The translations under genes and the position numbers were made by a program. Below the pieces are notes generated by a model. That model had not been told where the DNA came from, made no database searches, and saw only the letters and a list, made by a program, of their open reading frames with translations. Positions 11,761 to 25,100 of a stretch of 64,000 nt of DNA are shown here, in pieces. The DNA is from Tribonema minus (Eukaryota; Sar; Xanthophyceae; Tribonematales; Tribonemataceae): the NCBI GenBank assembly GCA_017506865.1, contig JAFCMP010000490.1:124001-188000 (forward strand), in the 5' to 3' direction. How positions within the stretch are numbered: position 1 is the stretch's first letter; each line of letters starts with the position of its first letter.

Positions 11761-12244
11761 CTGGCAGCAGGTGCCATGGTCATGCATTCTTCATGAGGCC
11801 AGGTGATACCAACAACGCACTGGTGTCAACAGCATCATGTGGTATGAGAGCAGCTGAGGCGCAGACCAAGCTGGCACAGCAGGACGTGATAGCACACTTC
11901 TGATACTGCCATGAAACCTGCATGGAGTAAGTCCTCTGGACAGTGCATGCGCTTGAAGCTACGTAAAGTGGTATCAACAAGCATGTGTGCTGCACTCCTG
12001 CTTTGCCATGCTTGCCAACATCTTTGTCACATGTGCCGCCTCCTGTGCCCCCTGCTTCCACTGCTGTGCATTGACAACGGTGTGCCTGTCTGCATGGACA
12101 GCTTTCTAACATGCTGCAATACGCAAACCCTGCCATGGAATTTCCAAAGCTTGTGAGCAAACACAATGCTCTTCTTGCGTTTTGTAGCACCATGGTGCGC
12201 TCTATCTGCACGCGTCCCTAGGACTTTCCCCCAGCCCGCAGGGC

Positions 12245-15200
12245 TATTATAACTTATATATGAGACCAGCGGCAACGGCTGCAGGCGGCGCGGTCGCTCT
12301 AGCGCCGGCCGCTAGTGCGCAGCCACCTTGGCAGCTCGCTGTCGCCAGTGAACCAGCGGCCGCGGCGGCAGCGGCACCAACAGCAGCGGCAGTGACACAG
12401 CACACCTACTCGTACGGTCCCCATGGGCATGGCGGTCCTATAGTAAACAGTAACAGCAGAAGCTGATGCTTGAAGGTCCTCCTGCGGTCGACCCCACTGA
12501 CACGCCACCCAGGAGCTTGCGTCGTAGTACCCGAATAGCATTGCAAGCTAACAACCATGGCCACACATCTGACAGGCCGGCCGCTGGCAAAACAGCTCAG
12601 AATGACAGCAATATAAGCAGTGCAGATGCACAATACATCAGTGAAGTCTAAGCTTAGCAACAAACAGTTGGCCTGCTTTGCGGCGTAATGCACAGTTGCC
12701 CATTTTGCTGCCATGATGATGTGCATAAATTGTGTGCGTACCCGCCTGTCACCATACGGCCTAGGAACTTGAAGGTGGGCGCCAAGACTGAGCCTGATGA
12801 ATCCCATACCTCTTGGGTATAGGATGGATACACTGTGTTAAAAAATCACGCACAGGCTAGCACACAGTAGTACCAACACCATATGCAAAGGCAACAGAGG
12901 CAACTGAAAGGCGACACACAGACCCCGTGTGCTGAAAAGGAGTGATATTATATAGTAGGCATGAAAACGTGAACTGTGCCAGCTCAGCATCGCTGAGTCA
13001 TCACGCTCCAAGATCGTCAACACATCTGGGACAAATCTCAAACAAAACCACAAGGGAAAGTGCAATGCCAAGTGCACAACTTGAAGTGCAACCTGACTGC
13101 ACACCAAAACAGGGCTCGTTTCAACGCACTGTGGCTGTCACAGTACAACCATTGGGTTGCTCTAATACAGGCATGGGCACACATGGTTTTCTTGATTCAC
13201 AAGGAGCGTTATACCACTCCGTCTCCCTCAAGGGCTGAGTGGCTTTCCACATACTTACGGAGCTCTACATATTCTCCTGCAATTGGATGCTTGAGGCCAG
13301 CAATTGCGTAGTATCACATGCTGCTACAGGACACACACAATGCTCAGATGCTGCAGCGTTGATCAACGCTAACAAAACAATACTTCGAAGTAAGCCAATT
13401 GCGTCCACATGGCCTCGCAACACCTCAGCCCCCCCCCCCCCCCCTCCCGTCCTCTGAGACGTGGGTGGCCACTGGATTGCCAGCCTGAGACGTAATCACA
13501 CGGCAACCGTCCTGCTGCTATGCAGACACCGCAGCATCAGTCAGATTCGATGCCTACTTAGCTGCCACCTCAGGCTTGTCCGTCGCAAGCACAAGGCGCC
13601 AGTGCAGCGCAGGTTGCAGCCCTGTGCCGTCCACTATCGTGCAGCCAAAGTGCCCTGCAGTCAACGTGGTCTTGTATTCCGTGCCGTGATCGTCGACGGT
13701 CACGGGCACCGAAACTGTGCCCGAAGGGATGTGGCTCGTGTCGACAAATGGCCACTCCGGCTGCTGTTCAGCGGGACCATCCGTGGTGTTTGTGGCTGCC
13801 GGTGCAGCATCCGCCCATCTATCTTTGAAAAGGTACGACCTGGCACGCGACAGCAACATTGGCACGACAGTCGACCAGACGGATACATGTCAGCAACTTG
13901 ACAGCAAGCTCACATGCGGGCCAACAAGGAGCAGCAAGTAGGGGCAGGATCATCACGATGCATCTGCACAGCAGCACCAGCAGCTTGTCGGTGAATGTCA
14001 CATCAGGGTTCGTGAATGCAGCTGATGTACAGCCTCGCATTAGCAGTAAAAGCGTGAGCACATCGACCGGCCCCAGCAGGCGGCCCATCGGATTCAACAC
14101 AACCAACCTAACCATAACCATTATAGACAACATCCTCAGGCCAAAATGATTGTTTGTGGCGCTACGATGGCCTGTCACACAGCCGGGCCTCGTCGCGACG
14201 GCGACGGCGGCCCTAAACCTAACCCTAGCCCTAACCCTTACCCTAAACCTTACCCTAAGCTGGACGCGCTCACCCTGTCGTGCGAAGACTCGCGCACCTG
14301 AGGGCGGAGTGGAAGCAACCGTCAGTGACCCTAACCCTTCGTCTAGTAGGCTAGTAGCCCTAAATCTAATCCTAAACCAAACCCTAACCCTGCCAGCGGC
14401 ACGCGCCATACTCATGTAAACGGTCGAGTGGGGCACAATCAGGAGCTTTGCGGGTGCGTAGCACCCGGCGCTTGCGGTGTAGCAATGGACCAGATATCAC
14501 CAGAATGAACCAGCTAAAGGCACAACAGATGGGTTGTGTGACAACTTGTGTCAGCTCTAGGCCTCCATCTCAAGCCGGCATGATCTAGAACGTTCACTGC
14601 CACCCTAAATCGAACTTTGCTTTCAGCTGTAGTGACACAAGCCAGCGTGTACAGCACTCTGTTCAGAACCGTTGGCTGTTCTGGGAGGCCTCGAGGGAAG
14701 TGCGCGATACAACATCCAAGCAGCACTCCGCGCCTAGGATCTCTGACTATGGCCAGAAGTGCGATGATCACGACTTGAAGTTTCACATCTGCAGCAAGAG
14801 TCAAACTCGGAACTCCGAGTCACTCATTCCACCCGTGACCAAGGCTTGCGGCGCCTTCAAGTTGCTCACTGACACATGCCATCATGATCACACACCATAC
14901 AATTGCAAATCGGAGCTTTTGGCAAGCAAGTGTGCTACGTGTTACTGGCCGGAGGCGTTGTCAATCACCGTGCCTCTGCAACAGTATCATGAGTAGCCTA
15001 ATATAGTAGTGGATGACAGCATGTTCAACTTCAAGTTGTCACAGACATGACGTGTAGTGACAGTTCAACTTGTCACAGAGAGTCTCACTCACCCCAACGA
15101 GGCTTCGCTGCGCCCCACCCACTTCCCCTTCTCATTGAACACCGCAAAGGCCGTGACCCAGCCGCTGAGGTACGTAGGCCCGGACGCACCGCCAATGCGG

Positions 15201-17530
15201 TGGCAGACTTTGGACCAGAAGTCAGTGGAGGGCTTGCCCTGCGCTGACAGCGTGAACTGCTCCAGGATGGGCGCCAGAAGGCCTGACCATTCGGCCATCA
15301 GGCCGTCGCCGGCATCGAAGTCGGCCAATCGCTTCGCGCGCGCCTCTATCTCCTGCCAATCAGAAAGCTCACCGAGGAGTGTCACTGATGGAAGGCCGCA
15401 GGAGAGCCTCATCTTAAAGCTGAAGTACTTTTGCATGGCGGCCATGAGCACCACGGATCCAACCACCTGCGCATGGCAGTGGATTTCAAGGTCATCGTGG
15501 CTCAGCGCTTTGGCAGGTTCTTGCAACAGTTAATGACCCCACCGGCAGGGCCTGCTGACTAATTCAAAGGCAATTGATAGCCTGTCGGACACTCGACGAA
15601 CAGAACCAACGACATCTGAGGCGTAGAGGACCTGCTGAAGGGCACATCACAACAACACAAGGAATCACAGCATGATGATGCATACTCCTACCTTGTCATG
15701 GTCCGTGGTTGTCGTGAATCCAGGTAGCACCCATTCCCTGATGCTGGGATCCTTGATGTTCTTAGCGATCTCGCCACTCATCAGCGTCGCCAGCGCAGCA
15801 TAGTCCGCAGTGAATAGCGAGCCGAAGCCATCAACCACCAGCTCTTTCTTCCCCTGGAAGTCGACGAAGATGGGACGGAGCTTCTCCGCGTGCAGGTTGA
15901 CATAGTAGCTGAACTGGATAGTAATGGCAGACCACACATCATCAGGACGGATGATCAGGTGGTGATGCTCGTTGTAGGCGTGCACTATCGTGTCCACGAA
16001 GCCGTTGCTCTTGGTCATGTACGTCGGCTCCGATGCATCTGGCAGGGAGCTCGCGATGAAATCTTTGCTGTTGGCCTCCTGCTCCGGACGACCGTATTGA
16101 GTTACAACAGCGGCATCGTGAACCGCAACCTTGAAGGTGCTGGACATGCTGAAAATGACGAGGCTGATCAGTACAGTGAAATGACGAGGCTGTCACTGTA
16201 TACCGAAAGGAGAAGTGGGAACGTCCCACTTGAAGTGTGTGACCCACACGGCTGGGCTGGTCATGTGGCACCATGCGTGCGCGCCCATGCTGCCGACGGC
16301 CGAAATCCATGCCTTTTGGAACACCAACTTGAAGGTGCAGGAGCGCACAATCGCGGCCCCGGGGGCGGAGCGCAGGGGTGGCACTGCAGAGGGGGGCGGC
16401 GGCGGCGACGGCAATGGCGGCGCTTCGGCGTCACCGACTCGGACGTCTGGTGGCGACAACAGTGGCGGCATTGGCGGCAGCGGCGACAGACACTGTCATT
16501 TCTGCTTTGTAGCACTCGACGGAGACACGGTGCGCATTGAACAGCGGGCACCACCGATAGTTTAGTAAGTCACCTGCAGCAACTCGAATGCCTGCGCCGG
16601 CGCAGATGGTCTGACTCTTCGCGGCTCCGGAGGCAGCGGCCGCGGCACGGGAGGCGGCTGGCTAGGGGTGCCGCCTCTGGGGGCTGCAGCCGCGAGATAC
16701 CTGCGCAGTGTCGGTGTCGCCAACGGCGAGCGCGCCCGGCGGCGCGTCACCTGGCTCCGCCGGACCTGGCACGGCCGCGCTGGAGTGTGTGCGGCGCATG
16801 CTCAGCGGCTGCGGCAGGCCGTACAATTAGACCTGGACAATCGTTACACAACCAGGTAGTGCGGCTGCCGCCAACTTTAAAGTGCAACTGCAGCAGCGCG
16901 GCGGTGCCACCACGCCGCTGCTGATCCGCAACTACGTGGCGTCAGAGGCTGCGGCGGTGCTCCCACTGGCAGCGGCGGCGCTGCAGCATGCGTGAACTGC
17001 AGAGGGCGTGCAAAGCCGTTGTGTCCGGACCCCGTGAGCTTCGGCCGTATTCTTGCCGGCGGCCGCGACGTCAGTCACTGTGGCATGCACATATGTCATC
17101 AGTAGCTCTGGTGGTGGAGCGGCGGAGGTGCTGTCTCCGCCGGCCGCGCCGTGAAATCTAAACGCTGACGCCGGTGCAAGCGCCGGCGCGTGGCACAATT
17201 AGGTGGCCAGCCCGCAGCAGCAGCGGCGGCACCAGGCGGCGGAAGGGGGCACAGGTGGCGGCGGCGGCGGCGGCGGCGCTCGCGCATTTTCCATGCCATG
17301 TTCAGTGCCATCGCTCCTGGCGTATGGACGTGCGCACACTGTTGGCAACATCGAGCCAGCCGCCAAGGATTTGTATCGATTCACGTAAGTGACCGTCAGT
17401 GACTGTAGCGTAAGCAGCCATTATGATAGCACCAGCAGCCGCTGCGGCAATGGCGGCAGTGTTGGTTGGAGGCGCAGCCGCTCCTGCAGCAGCAGCAGCA
17501 GGCTGCACTACCGACGTATGGCGGCAAGCG
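12245..17530. repeat. Tandem unit copy 2
   Basis: The complete 5.29 kb unit, from TATATATGAGACCAGCGG to the GGCGGCAAGCGTTT end, directly followed by copy 3. It is nearly identical to copy 1 over 7.1-10.2 kb and lacks the 310-bp insertion. The first 1.3 kb (to 13553) contains no recognised gene; a poly-C run lies near 13431. Confidence 0.85.
13554..16147 (-). CDS. DUF4419 family protein, copy 2 (N-terminus truncated)
   Basis: Exons 16147-15692, 15466-15093 and 13839-13554 join in frame to 371 residues. The protein ends DKPEVAAK without the extra intron of copy 1, and has a few extra residues (NTTDG) before the EWPFVDTS segment. The DUF4419 hallmarks are those of copy 1. As in copy 1, the sequence upstream of the first ATG differs from copy 3, and no in-frame signal-peptide start remains. 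This is the only one of the three copies without a stop or a new intron in the conserved part. Confidence 0.75.
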
Positions 17531-20500
17531 TTTCAACGTATATATGAGACCAGCGGCAACGGCTGCAGGCGGCGCGGTCGCTCTAGCGCCGGCCGCTAGT
17601 GCGCAGCCATCTTCGCAGCTTGCGGTTGCCAGTGAACCAGCGGCCGCGGCGGCAGCGGCACCAACTACAGCGGCAGTGACACAGCACACCTACTCGTACG
17701 GTCCCCATGGGCATGGCGGTCCTATAGTAAACAGTAACAGCAGAAGCTGATGCTTGAAGGTCCTCCTGCGGTCGACCCCACTGACACGCCACCCAGGAGC
17801 TTACGTCGTAGTACCCGAATGGCACTGCAAGCTAACAACCATGGCCACACATCTGACAGGCCGGCTGCTGGCAAAACAGCTCAGAATGACAGCAATATAA
17901 GCAGTGCAGATGCACAATACATCACCTTAAAAGTCTTAGCAACACACAGTTGGCCTGCTTCGCGGCGTAATGCACAGTTGCCCATTTTGCTGCCATGATG
18001 ATGTGCATAAATTGTGTGCGTACCCGCCTGTCACCATACGGCCTAGGAACTTGAAGGTGGGCGCCAAGACTGAGCCTGATGAATCCCATACCTCTTGGGA
18101 ATAGGATGGATACACTGTGTTAAAAAATCACGCACAGGCTAGCACACAGTAGTACCAACACCACATGCAAAGGCAACAGAGGCAACTGAAAGGCGACACA
18201 CAGACCCCGTGTGCTGAAAAGGAGTAATATCATATAGTAGGCATGAAAACGTGAACTCTGCCAGCTCAGCATCGCTGAGTCATCACGCTCCAAGATCTTC
18301 AACACATCTGGGACAAATCTCAAACAAAACCACAAGGGAAAGTGCAATGCCAAGTGCACAACTTGAGGTGCAACCTGACTGCACACCAAAACAGAGCTCG
18401 TTTCAACGCACTGTGGCTGTCACAGTACAACCATTGGGTTGCTCTAATACAGGCACGGGCACACATGGTTTTCTTGATTCACAAGGAGCGTTATACCGCT
18501 CCGTCTCCCTCAAGGGCTGAGTGGCTTTCCACATACTTGCGGAGCTCTACATATTCTCCTGCAAATTGGATGCTTGAGGGCAGCAATTGCGTAGTATCAC
18601 ATGCTGCTACAGGACACAAACAATGCTCAGATGCTGCAGCGTTGATCAACGCTAACAAAACAACACTTCGAAGTAAGCCAATTGCGTCCACATGGCCTCG
18701 CAACACCTCTGTCCTTCCCCCCCCCCCGGGTCCTCCGAGACGTGGGTGGCCACTGGATTGCCAGCCTGAGACGCAATCACACGGCAACCGTCCTGCTGCT
18801 ATGCAGACACCTCAGCATCAGACAGATTCGATGCCTACTTAGCTGCCACCTCAGGCTTGTCCGTCGCAAGCACAAGGCGCCAGTGCAGCGCAGGTTGCAG
18901 CCCTGTGCCGTCCACTATCGTGCAGCCGAAGTGTCCTGCAGTCAACGTGGTCTTGTATTCCGTGCCGTGATCGTCGACGGTCACGGGCACCGAAACTGTG
19001 CCCGAAGGGATGTCGCTCGTGTCGACAAATGGCCACTCCGGCTGCTGTTCAGCGGTACCATCCGTGGTGTTTGTGGCTGCCGGTGCAGCATCCGCCCATC
19101 TATCTTTGAAAAGGTACAACCTGGCGCGCGATAGCAACATTGGCACGACAGTCGACCAGACGGATACATGTCAGCAACTTGACAGCAAGCTCACATGCGG
19201 GCCAACAAGGAGCAGCAAGTAGGGGCAGGATCATCACGATGCATCTGCACAGCAGCACCAGCAGCTTGTCGGTGAATGTCACATCAGGCTTCGTGAACGC
19301 AACTGATGTTCAGCCTCACGCAACCAGTAAAAGCGTGACCGGCCTCAGCAGGCAGCCCCCATCGGATTCAACACAACCAACCTAACCATAACCATTATAG
19401 ACAACACCCTCAGGCCAAAATGATTGTTTGTGGCGCTACGATGGCCTGTCACACAGTCGGGACTCGTCGCGACGGTGACGGCGACCCTGACCCTAACCCT
19501 AACCCTAAGCTCGACGCGCTCACCCTGTCGCGCGAAGACGCGCGCACGCTGTGGGCAGAGTGGGAGTAACCCTAACCCTAGCAACTCTACTAGGTAACTG
19601 TAGCCCCAACCCAGCGACGCGCGCCATACTCATGTACACGGTCGAGTGGGACACGTCGTTCAGGAGCTATGCGGCCGCGTAGCGCCAGGCGCTTGCGGTG
19701 CAGCAGTGGACCAGATATCACTGGAGTGAACCAGCTGCAGGCCCAACAGATGGGATGTGTCAGCTCTTGGCCTCAGCTCTTGGCCTCCATCTCAAGCCAT
19801 CATGGTCTACAACGTTCACTGCCAATCTAAATTGAACTTTGCTTCAGTTGCAGTGATACAAGCCAGGCTGTACAGTGCTATCCCTGTTCAGAAGCGTTGG
19901 CTGTTCTGGGAGGCCTCGAGGGAAGTGCGCAATACGACACTTGAGCAGTTACTGCAGCACTGCGCGCCTACTTAGGATCTCTGATTATGTCCAGGCGTGC
20001 GATATTCATGACTAAAAGGTACATGTTTGCAGCAAGAGTCAAACTCGCAACTCACTCATTCCACCCGTGCACCAAGGCTTGGGGCGCCTTGCTCATATGC
20101 CATCATCATCACACACCATACAACTGCAAAGCGGATTGTTTGGCAAGCAAGTGTGCTATGTGTTACTGGCCGGGGGTGTCACCAACCACCGTGTCTCTGC
20201 AGCAGTACCATGCCTAATAGTAGTGGATGACAGCATCTTCAACTTCAAGTTGTCACAGACTTGACGTGTGTAGTGACAGTTCAACTTGTCACACAGAGTT
20301 CTCACTCACCCCAGCGAGGCTTTGCTGCGCCCCACCCACTCCCCTTTCTCATTGAACACCGCAAAGGCCGTCACCCAGCCGCTGAGGTACCTAGGCCCAG
20401 ACCCGCCGCCGATGTGATGGCAGACTTTGGACCAGAAGTCAGTGGAGGGCTTGCCCTGCGCTGACAGATTGAACTGCTCCAGGATGGGGGCCAGAAGGCC

Positions 20501-21412
20501 GGACCATTCGGCCATCAGGCCGTCGCCGGCGTCAAATTCGGCCAATCGCTTTGCGCGCGCCTCTATCTCCTGCCAATCAGAAGGCTCGCCGAGGAGCGTC
20601 ACTGATGGGAGACCGCACGCGAGACGAAATTTATAGCTGAAGTACTTCTGCATGGCGGCCATGAGCACCACGGATCCAATCACCTGCACAGGGCAGTGGA
20701 TTTCAGGGTCATCGTGACTTAGCGCTTTGACAGGTTGTTGCAACAGTTAATGACCCCACCGGCAGGCCCTGCTGACTAATTCAAAGGCAGTTGACAGCCT
20801 GTCGGACACTCGACGAACAGAACCAACGACATCTGAGGCGTAGAGGACCTGCTGAAGGGCACATCACAACAACATAAAGAATCATAGCATGATGATGCAT
20901 ACTCCTACCTTGTCATGGTCCGTGGTTGTCGTGAATCCAGGTAGCACCCATTCCCTGATGCTGGGATCCTTGATGTTCTTAGCGATCTCGCCACTCATCA
21001 GCGTCGCCAGCGCAGCATAGTCCGCAGTGAATAGCGAGCCGAGGCCATGAACCTTCAGCTCTTTCTTCCCTTGGAAGTCTACAAAGCTGGGGCGGAGCTT
21101 CTCAGCGTGCAGGTTGACGTAGTAGCTGAACTGAATGGTAATGGCAGACCACACATCATCAGGGCGGATGATGAGATGGTGATGCTGGTTTTAGGCGTGC
21201 ACTATCGTGTCCACAAACCCGTTGCTCTTGGTCATGTATGTCGGCTCCGATGCATCTGGCAGGGAGCTCGCGATGAAATCTTTGCTGTTGGCCTCCTGCG
21301 CGCCACCGCGTTGAGTCACAGTAGCGGCATCGTGAACCGCAACCTTGAAGGTGCTGGACATGCTGAAAGTGACGAGGCTGATTAGCACCAGCGCGATCAA
21401 GAGAGCGCACAT
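17531..21412. repeat. Tandem unit copy 3 (shorter, more diverged)
   Basis: It starts at TATATATGAGACCAGCGG and ends at the start codon of its DUF4419 gene; the GC-rich 1.3 kb that ends copies 1 and 2 is absent. Relative to copy 2 the offset changes from about 5281 to 5217 between 14.2 and 15.0 kb, a net loss of about 64 bp around the telomere-like tract. Up to 18834 no gene is recognised. Confidence 0.8.
18835..21412 (-). pseudogene. DUF4419 family protein, copy 3 (signal peptide kept, premature stop)
   Basis: Exons are 21412-20909, 20683-20310 and 19120-18835. This copy alone keeps a hydrophobic N-terminus starting MCALLIALVLISLVTFS, upstream of the MSSTFK that starts copies 1 and 2, so the ancestral protein was probably secreted or endomembrane-directed. 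A TAA at 21193-21191 replaces the Tyr codon of the VHAYNEHH motif (TAC in copies 1 and 2) and cuts the product after about 73 residues. The rest stays open and conserved (for example [15 protein letters not shown] and HHIGGGSGPRYLSGW). A recent nonsense mutation is the simplest reading. Confidence 0.7.
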
Positions 21413-22117
21413 GCTTTTGTGAATGCTTTTTGTGAACGAAGAGGAGGCCAGGAACGTTCGGCGGATAAACTTTCTCCACTAACTTTTTTTTTCGAAAGCG
21501 CATAGCTGGAGCCTTGGGGAAGCTGAACACATGCAACGTGGGGTGCACGCTCATAAGCCACATCAAAGCATTCAGTGATATGTAGGTGTCCGCCGTAAGC
21601 GTACGACCAGGCTGGGATGAGAATGTCCCCAACGTCCAAGTGGTGTCCGTGCCGCCTACGACGATATGTACCTGCGCACACACATACACCACAGCTTTCT
21701 AATGTCAACTGTGCTCTTCTCTTTCAGTGCGCATCGTGCAACTTTTCTCCACGTTAAGAACCTGTGATGAGTAGGGTTACGTGGGCTGACGAACCCTAGG
21801 GGGTTCGTTCGCGGACGATTGGCAGTTGTGCAATTAATCGGAGGTTGCGCACAGCAAGCGACCACCGCGCGTGACATCAGGCCAGAAAACCGCCGCCGAC
21901 ACAGCCAGCAAAGAGTTAAGTTGAGCGTCTGCACCAGCTTCATGCGCACAGGGCGTGTTGGCGTCAGTTTGCAGCAGAAGCTGGCAACCAGAGTAACGAA
22001 GGGCAACAGCAGAACGCGGTGCTAGTGCCTCGTTGTCAGCCAACGCAGCAAGCCAGCAGCAGTCAAAGCCGCCAAGCCTTTACACGATCGGCAGGCTCTG
22101 CGCTGCCACTGACCACA
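21413..22117. promoter_or_regulatory. Divergent intergenic region between DUF4419 copy 3 and the dynamin
   Basis: This 0.7 kb separates two start codons facing away from each other, so it should hold both promoters. I see no clear TATA box or known motif. The open frames across it show no recognisable protein family. Confidence 0.4.
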
Positions 22118-25100
22118 ATGAGGAAGCGACCTCTCTCTTCGTCAGCCGTCTCGACAGCTGTGTCTGGGTTTGCGTTGCTGGCATCACTGCTGCTGACGGG
22201 CGTGGCGAGGGCAGCTCACGGCGATTTTCGAAGGCTGAGCTTACAGGGGCTGCTGGAGTGCGATGGTGGCAATGCGGCTGCGAGGGGTGCTGCTGAGCGA
22301 TTGAGAGGCGGTGCGGCGTTACCACAGGAACCACCGGAAGCGGTTGGCAAGCAGGAGCACAGAGAGCAGCTATATGAGGCCTACAACATGCTGCACTCAC
22401 TAGCTCAGGTGAGAAAACCAGTCGAAAACATCTTCTTTGTAGCCAGATCGAGCGCTCAATGGGTCCATGTGCGGATGCGTCAGTGACTAAGCGGCAGTTG
22501 CACGCACACTGTCCAACTTCTAAACAGGCAGCACCAAATGGCAGTTGCCGTGTGTGCACCTGTGTTTTACGAGGAGCACCTGGCTAAATCAGCGGCAGTA
22601 ACAAGAAGCAACTGGCGTGCATCGGCAGCTACAGTAATCTGTCAGTTACGTCAATACTTCAACTAGAGCTTGAAGCCCGATGCCAAGCGACACACCAAAG
22701 CCACTCTTCAATCACGCTTGCGGTAATTGTCGCGTCTTTACATTAGACAAGCTCTGCATCAGTGCTGCCAGTCAGTGAGCCCCATGCGCTCCACACATCT
22801 GCTCCAACTGTCAAATATGTACCGTTCTGCTGTGTCGCTGTGCAGCACACCTGAATTGCTAGAGAAGATGTAAGAGGGGTGCATGCGGTGCCTACATTGC
22901 ATGACAGCGCAGAAGAGTGGTTGCGCATGAATATGTCATGCTGAACACAGCAGCGAACAATGAGAATAAACCTCATTGTTGTTTGTTGGTACGGCGTTGA
23001 CAATAGTCACGCTGCACACGGTGTGCACCGAGTGCCTTGACGCAACGGTTCGACACGTAGCGTATGACAACAAGCTACTTGTGCATATTTGTCAATTCGT
23101 AGGCTGTCGCACGTTGTGAAGAAATGTGTAAAGCAGTGCTTGGCTCAGCTCGCACTAAGTATCGTGTAATGTGGAAGTTACGATACGGCGAGAGCATGTC
23201 GCTGTGTGACCGACAGTCTTGCGCACGGCCAAGCGCGCGGGCAACTGCGTCAACAAATAACCTCATAGGTCATTATCAAGAGACCAAGTGAAATGAGAGC
23301 TTGGGAGCAGCATGTCGCATTAGTTAACGTCACAGTACATGTGCAGCGGTACTACCACGTTGATTGCAAGTTAATTCCGTGTTGCCAACACAAGGTGCCA
23401 GCGTGGGCACGCAGCCCCCAAGACGCTGGCTGATGTGTTGGTTGGCGATTATCGTAGCATCACAAATCTGCAACAGCTGTGGCTCCGTATTCTTCGCACA
23501 ATGCATGCAAATCGCAGGGCTGCGTCGGACATCTGATTGCGTCACTGTCTGATGAACAGGGTTCTGAAGCCCCCACAAACTGATTGCTGGTCTCACCCGC
23601 ATGTGCACAGTACTTGCACACACCACTTAATTCCCTGACGGTGCCAACAGTGGGTCTTTGCAGTAGCGACCGGGCGCTCGCACAGAGGCGCTCCTGAAAA
23701 GAAGAAAAAACAATCAATGATCCGTACTAGTAGGATTGGGTGTCGTCCATCACCTGCACCTGACCCCTGAAACAGCGAACGTGCAAACACTCAATGCCAA
23801 CGCATGCGCATTACATGCGCACGTCACCCCCTTGCAGGACTTTCACAAGCCATTTGATTCGCCGGCGGTGCTGGTGGTGGGCCACCAGACCAGCGGGAAG
23901 AGCGCCTTAATAGAGGCGCTCATGGGGTTCCAGTTCAACCAGGTGGGGGGGGGGACCAAAACGCGGCGGCCGATAGCACTGCGCATGCAGTACAACCCGG
24001 ACTGCGACCAGCCGCGCTGCTATCTGACGCTGGAGAACGGGCGGGAGGAACCGCGGTGAGTCACTGATTTGAACTTGAACTTCAGCTGTCATCTTAGCAT
24101 ACTTCAACACTTGAGCTGGTCGTCAACAGAGAAAGCGCTGCGAGCATGCTTCGATACCCAATTGAACATCCTCTACTTGGCTGCAACACGCTTCTGCCAC
24201 ATTAAGCACAGTTCATGTTGAACAGCAGCAGCAGTGGTGGCATTGATCAGGTGGGGGGGGGGGGGGGGCGAAACGCGGCGGCCGATAGCGCTGCGTATGC
24301 AGTACAACCCAGACTGCGACCAGCCGCGCTGCTACCTGACGCTGGAGATCAGGCGGGCGGAGCCCAGGTGAGCGTATTTCGACACTGAGTTGAACTTGAA
24401 CTTTGGTCTATAATTTGCGCGGAGCCAAAGGTGACACGCCCCTGGCCTTTTCTTCAACGCATACATGGCAATGGAACACGGTATGAGCATATGGATTGAA
24501 AGGCAGCACACCCTGGGTGATGGCAATCAGCTGGGCTGTCCGGCTGCCGTGGACGTGGGCGGTAGCGACCACAATCACTATTACTGCAGGTCATTTTTTG
24601 CTTCACAGTGCAGTGCGTGTTGAATGAAGAAATTCTTGAGCCAATGATGTACTTTGATAAAGTACAGTATGGGAATCACGCATGTTCTCATCGAGAAGTG
24701 CTGCGCTCTGTGGTGAATGTAGGCTGGTGTTTCTACAAAGGCGCTTACCTGCCCCTCTCGTGACCTAGCTACAGTACTCGTCAAACATATCACTAATGTA
24801 TGGGGTGATGCTGCCTGTGCCACAGGTTCTGTTCGCTCTGTGCCTGCAGCTGACAGTTACCCCAAGGTGAAGTGCAACTCTGCACGGTGATGCCCCAGCC
24901 GCAAGAGCAAGCCAGATTGCAACTCTCAAGTTTAGGGTATGATGTCAGGAGCTGGACTCTGTGGCATAGTCGCAGCATGCAGTGAGAGCATGGTGATGAT
25001 CTTGCCACTTTACTTGAAGGTTCTTTTGAAGTGCCTTACTTGAAGTTTTGCTACTCCACGTCTGTGCTCTGTGGACCAGGTCTCTGTCAGAGATCCAGGC

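Larger units (their letters stand above)
10236..12244. mobile_element. 2-kb inserted segment with short terminal inverted repeats
   Basis: Copies 2 and 3 abut directly (GCGTTT then TATATATGAG), but copies 1 and 2 are separated by about 2 kb. Near its ends lie TCCTAGGGACG (10236-10246) and its reverse complement CGTCCCTAGGA (12213-12223), an 11-bp inverted repeat. About 20 further bases follow before copy 2 resumes. No transposase frame is visible. It may be a non-autonomous DNA transposon, but the missing target duplication leaves this open. Confidence 0.45.
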
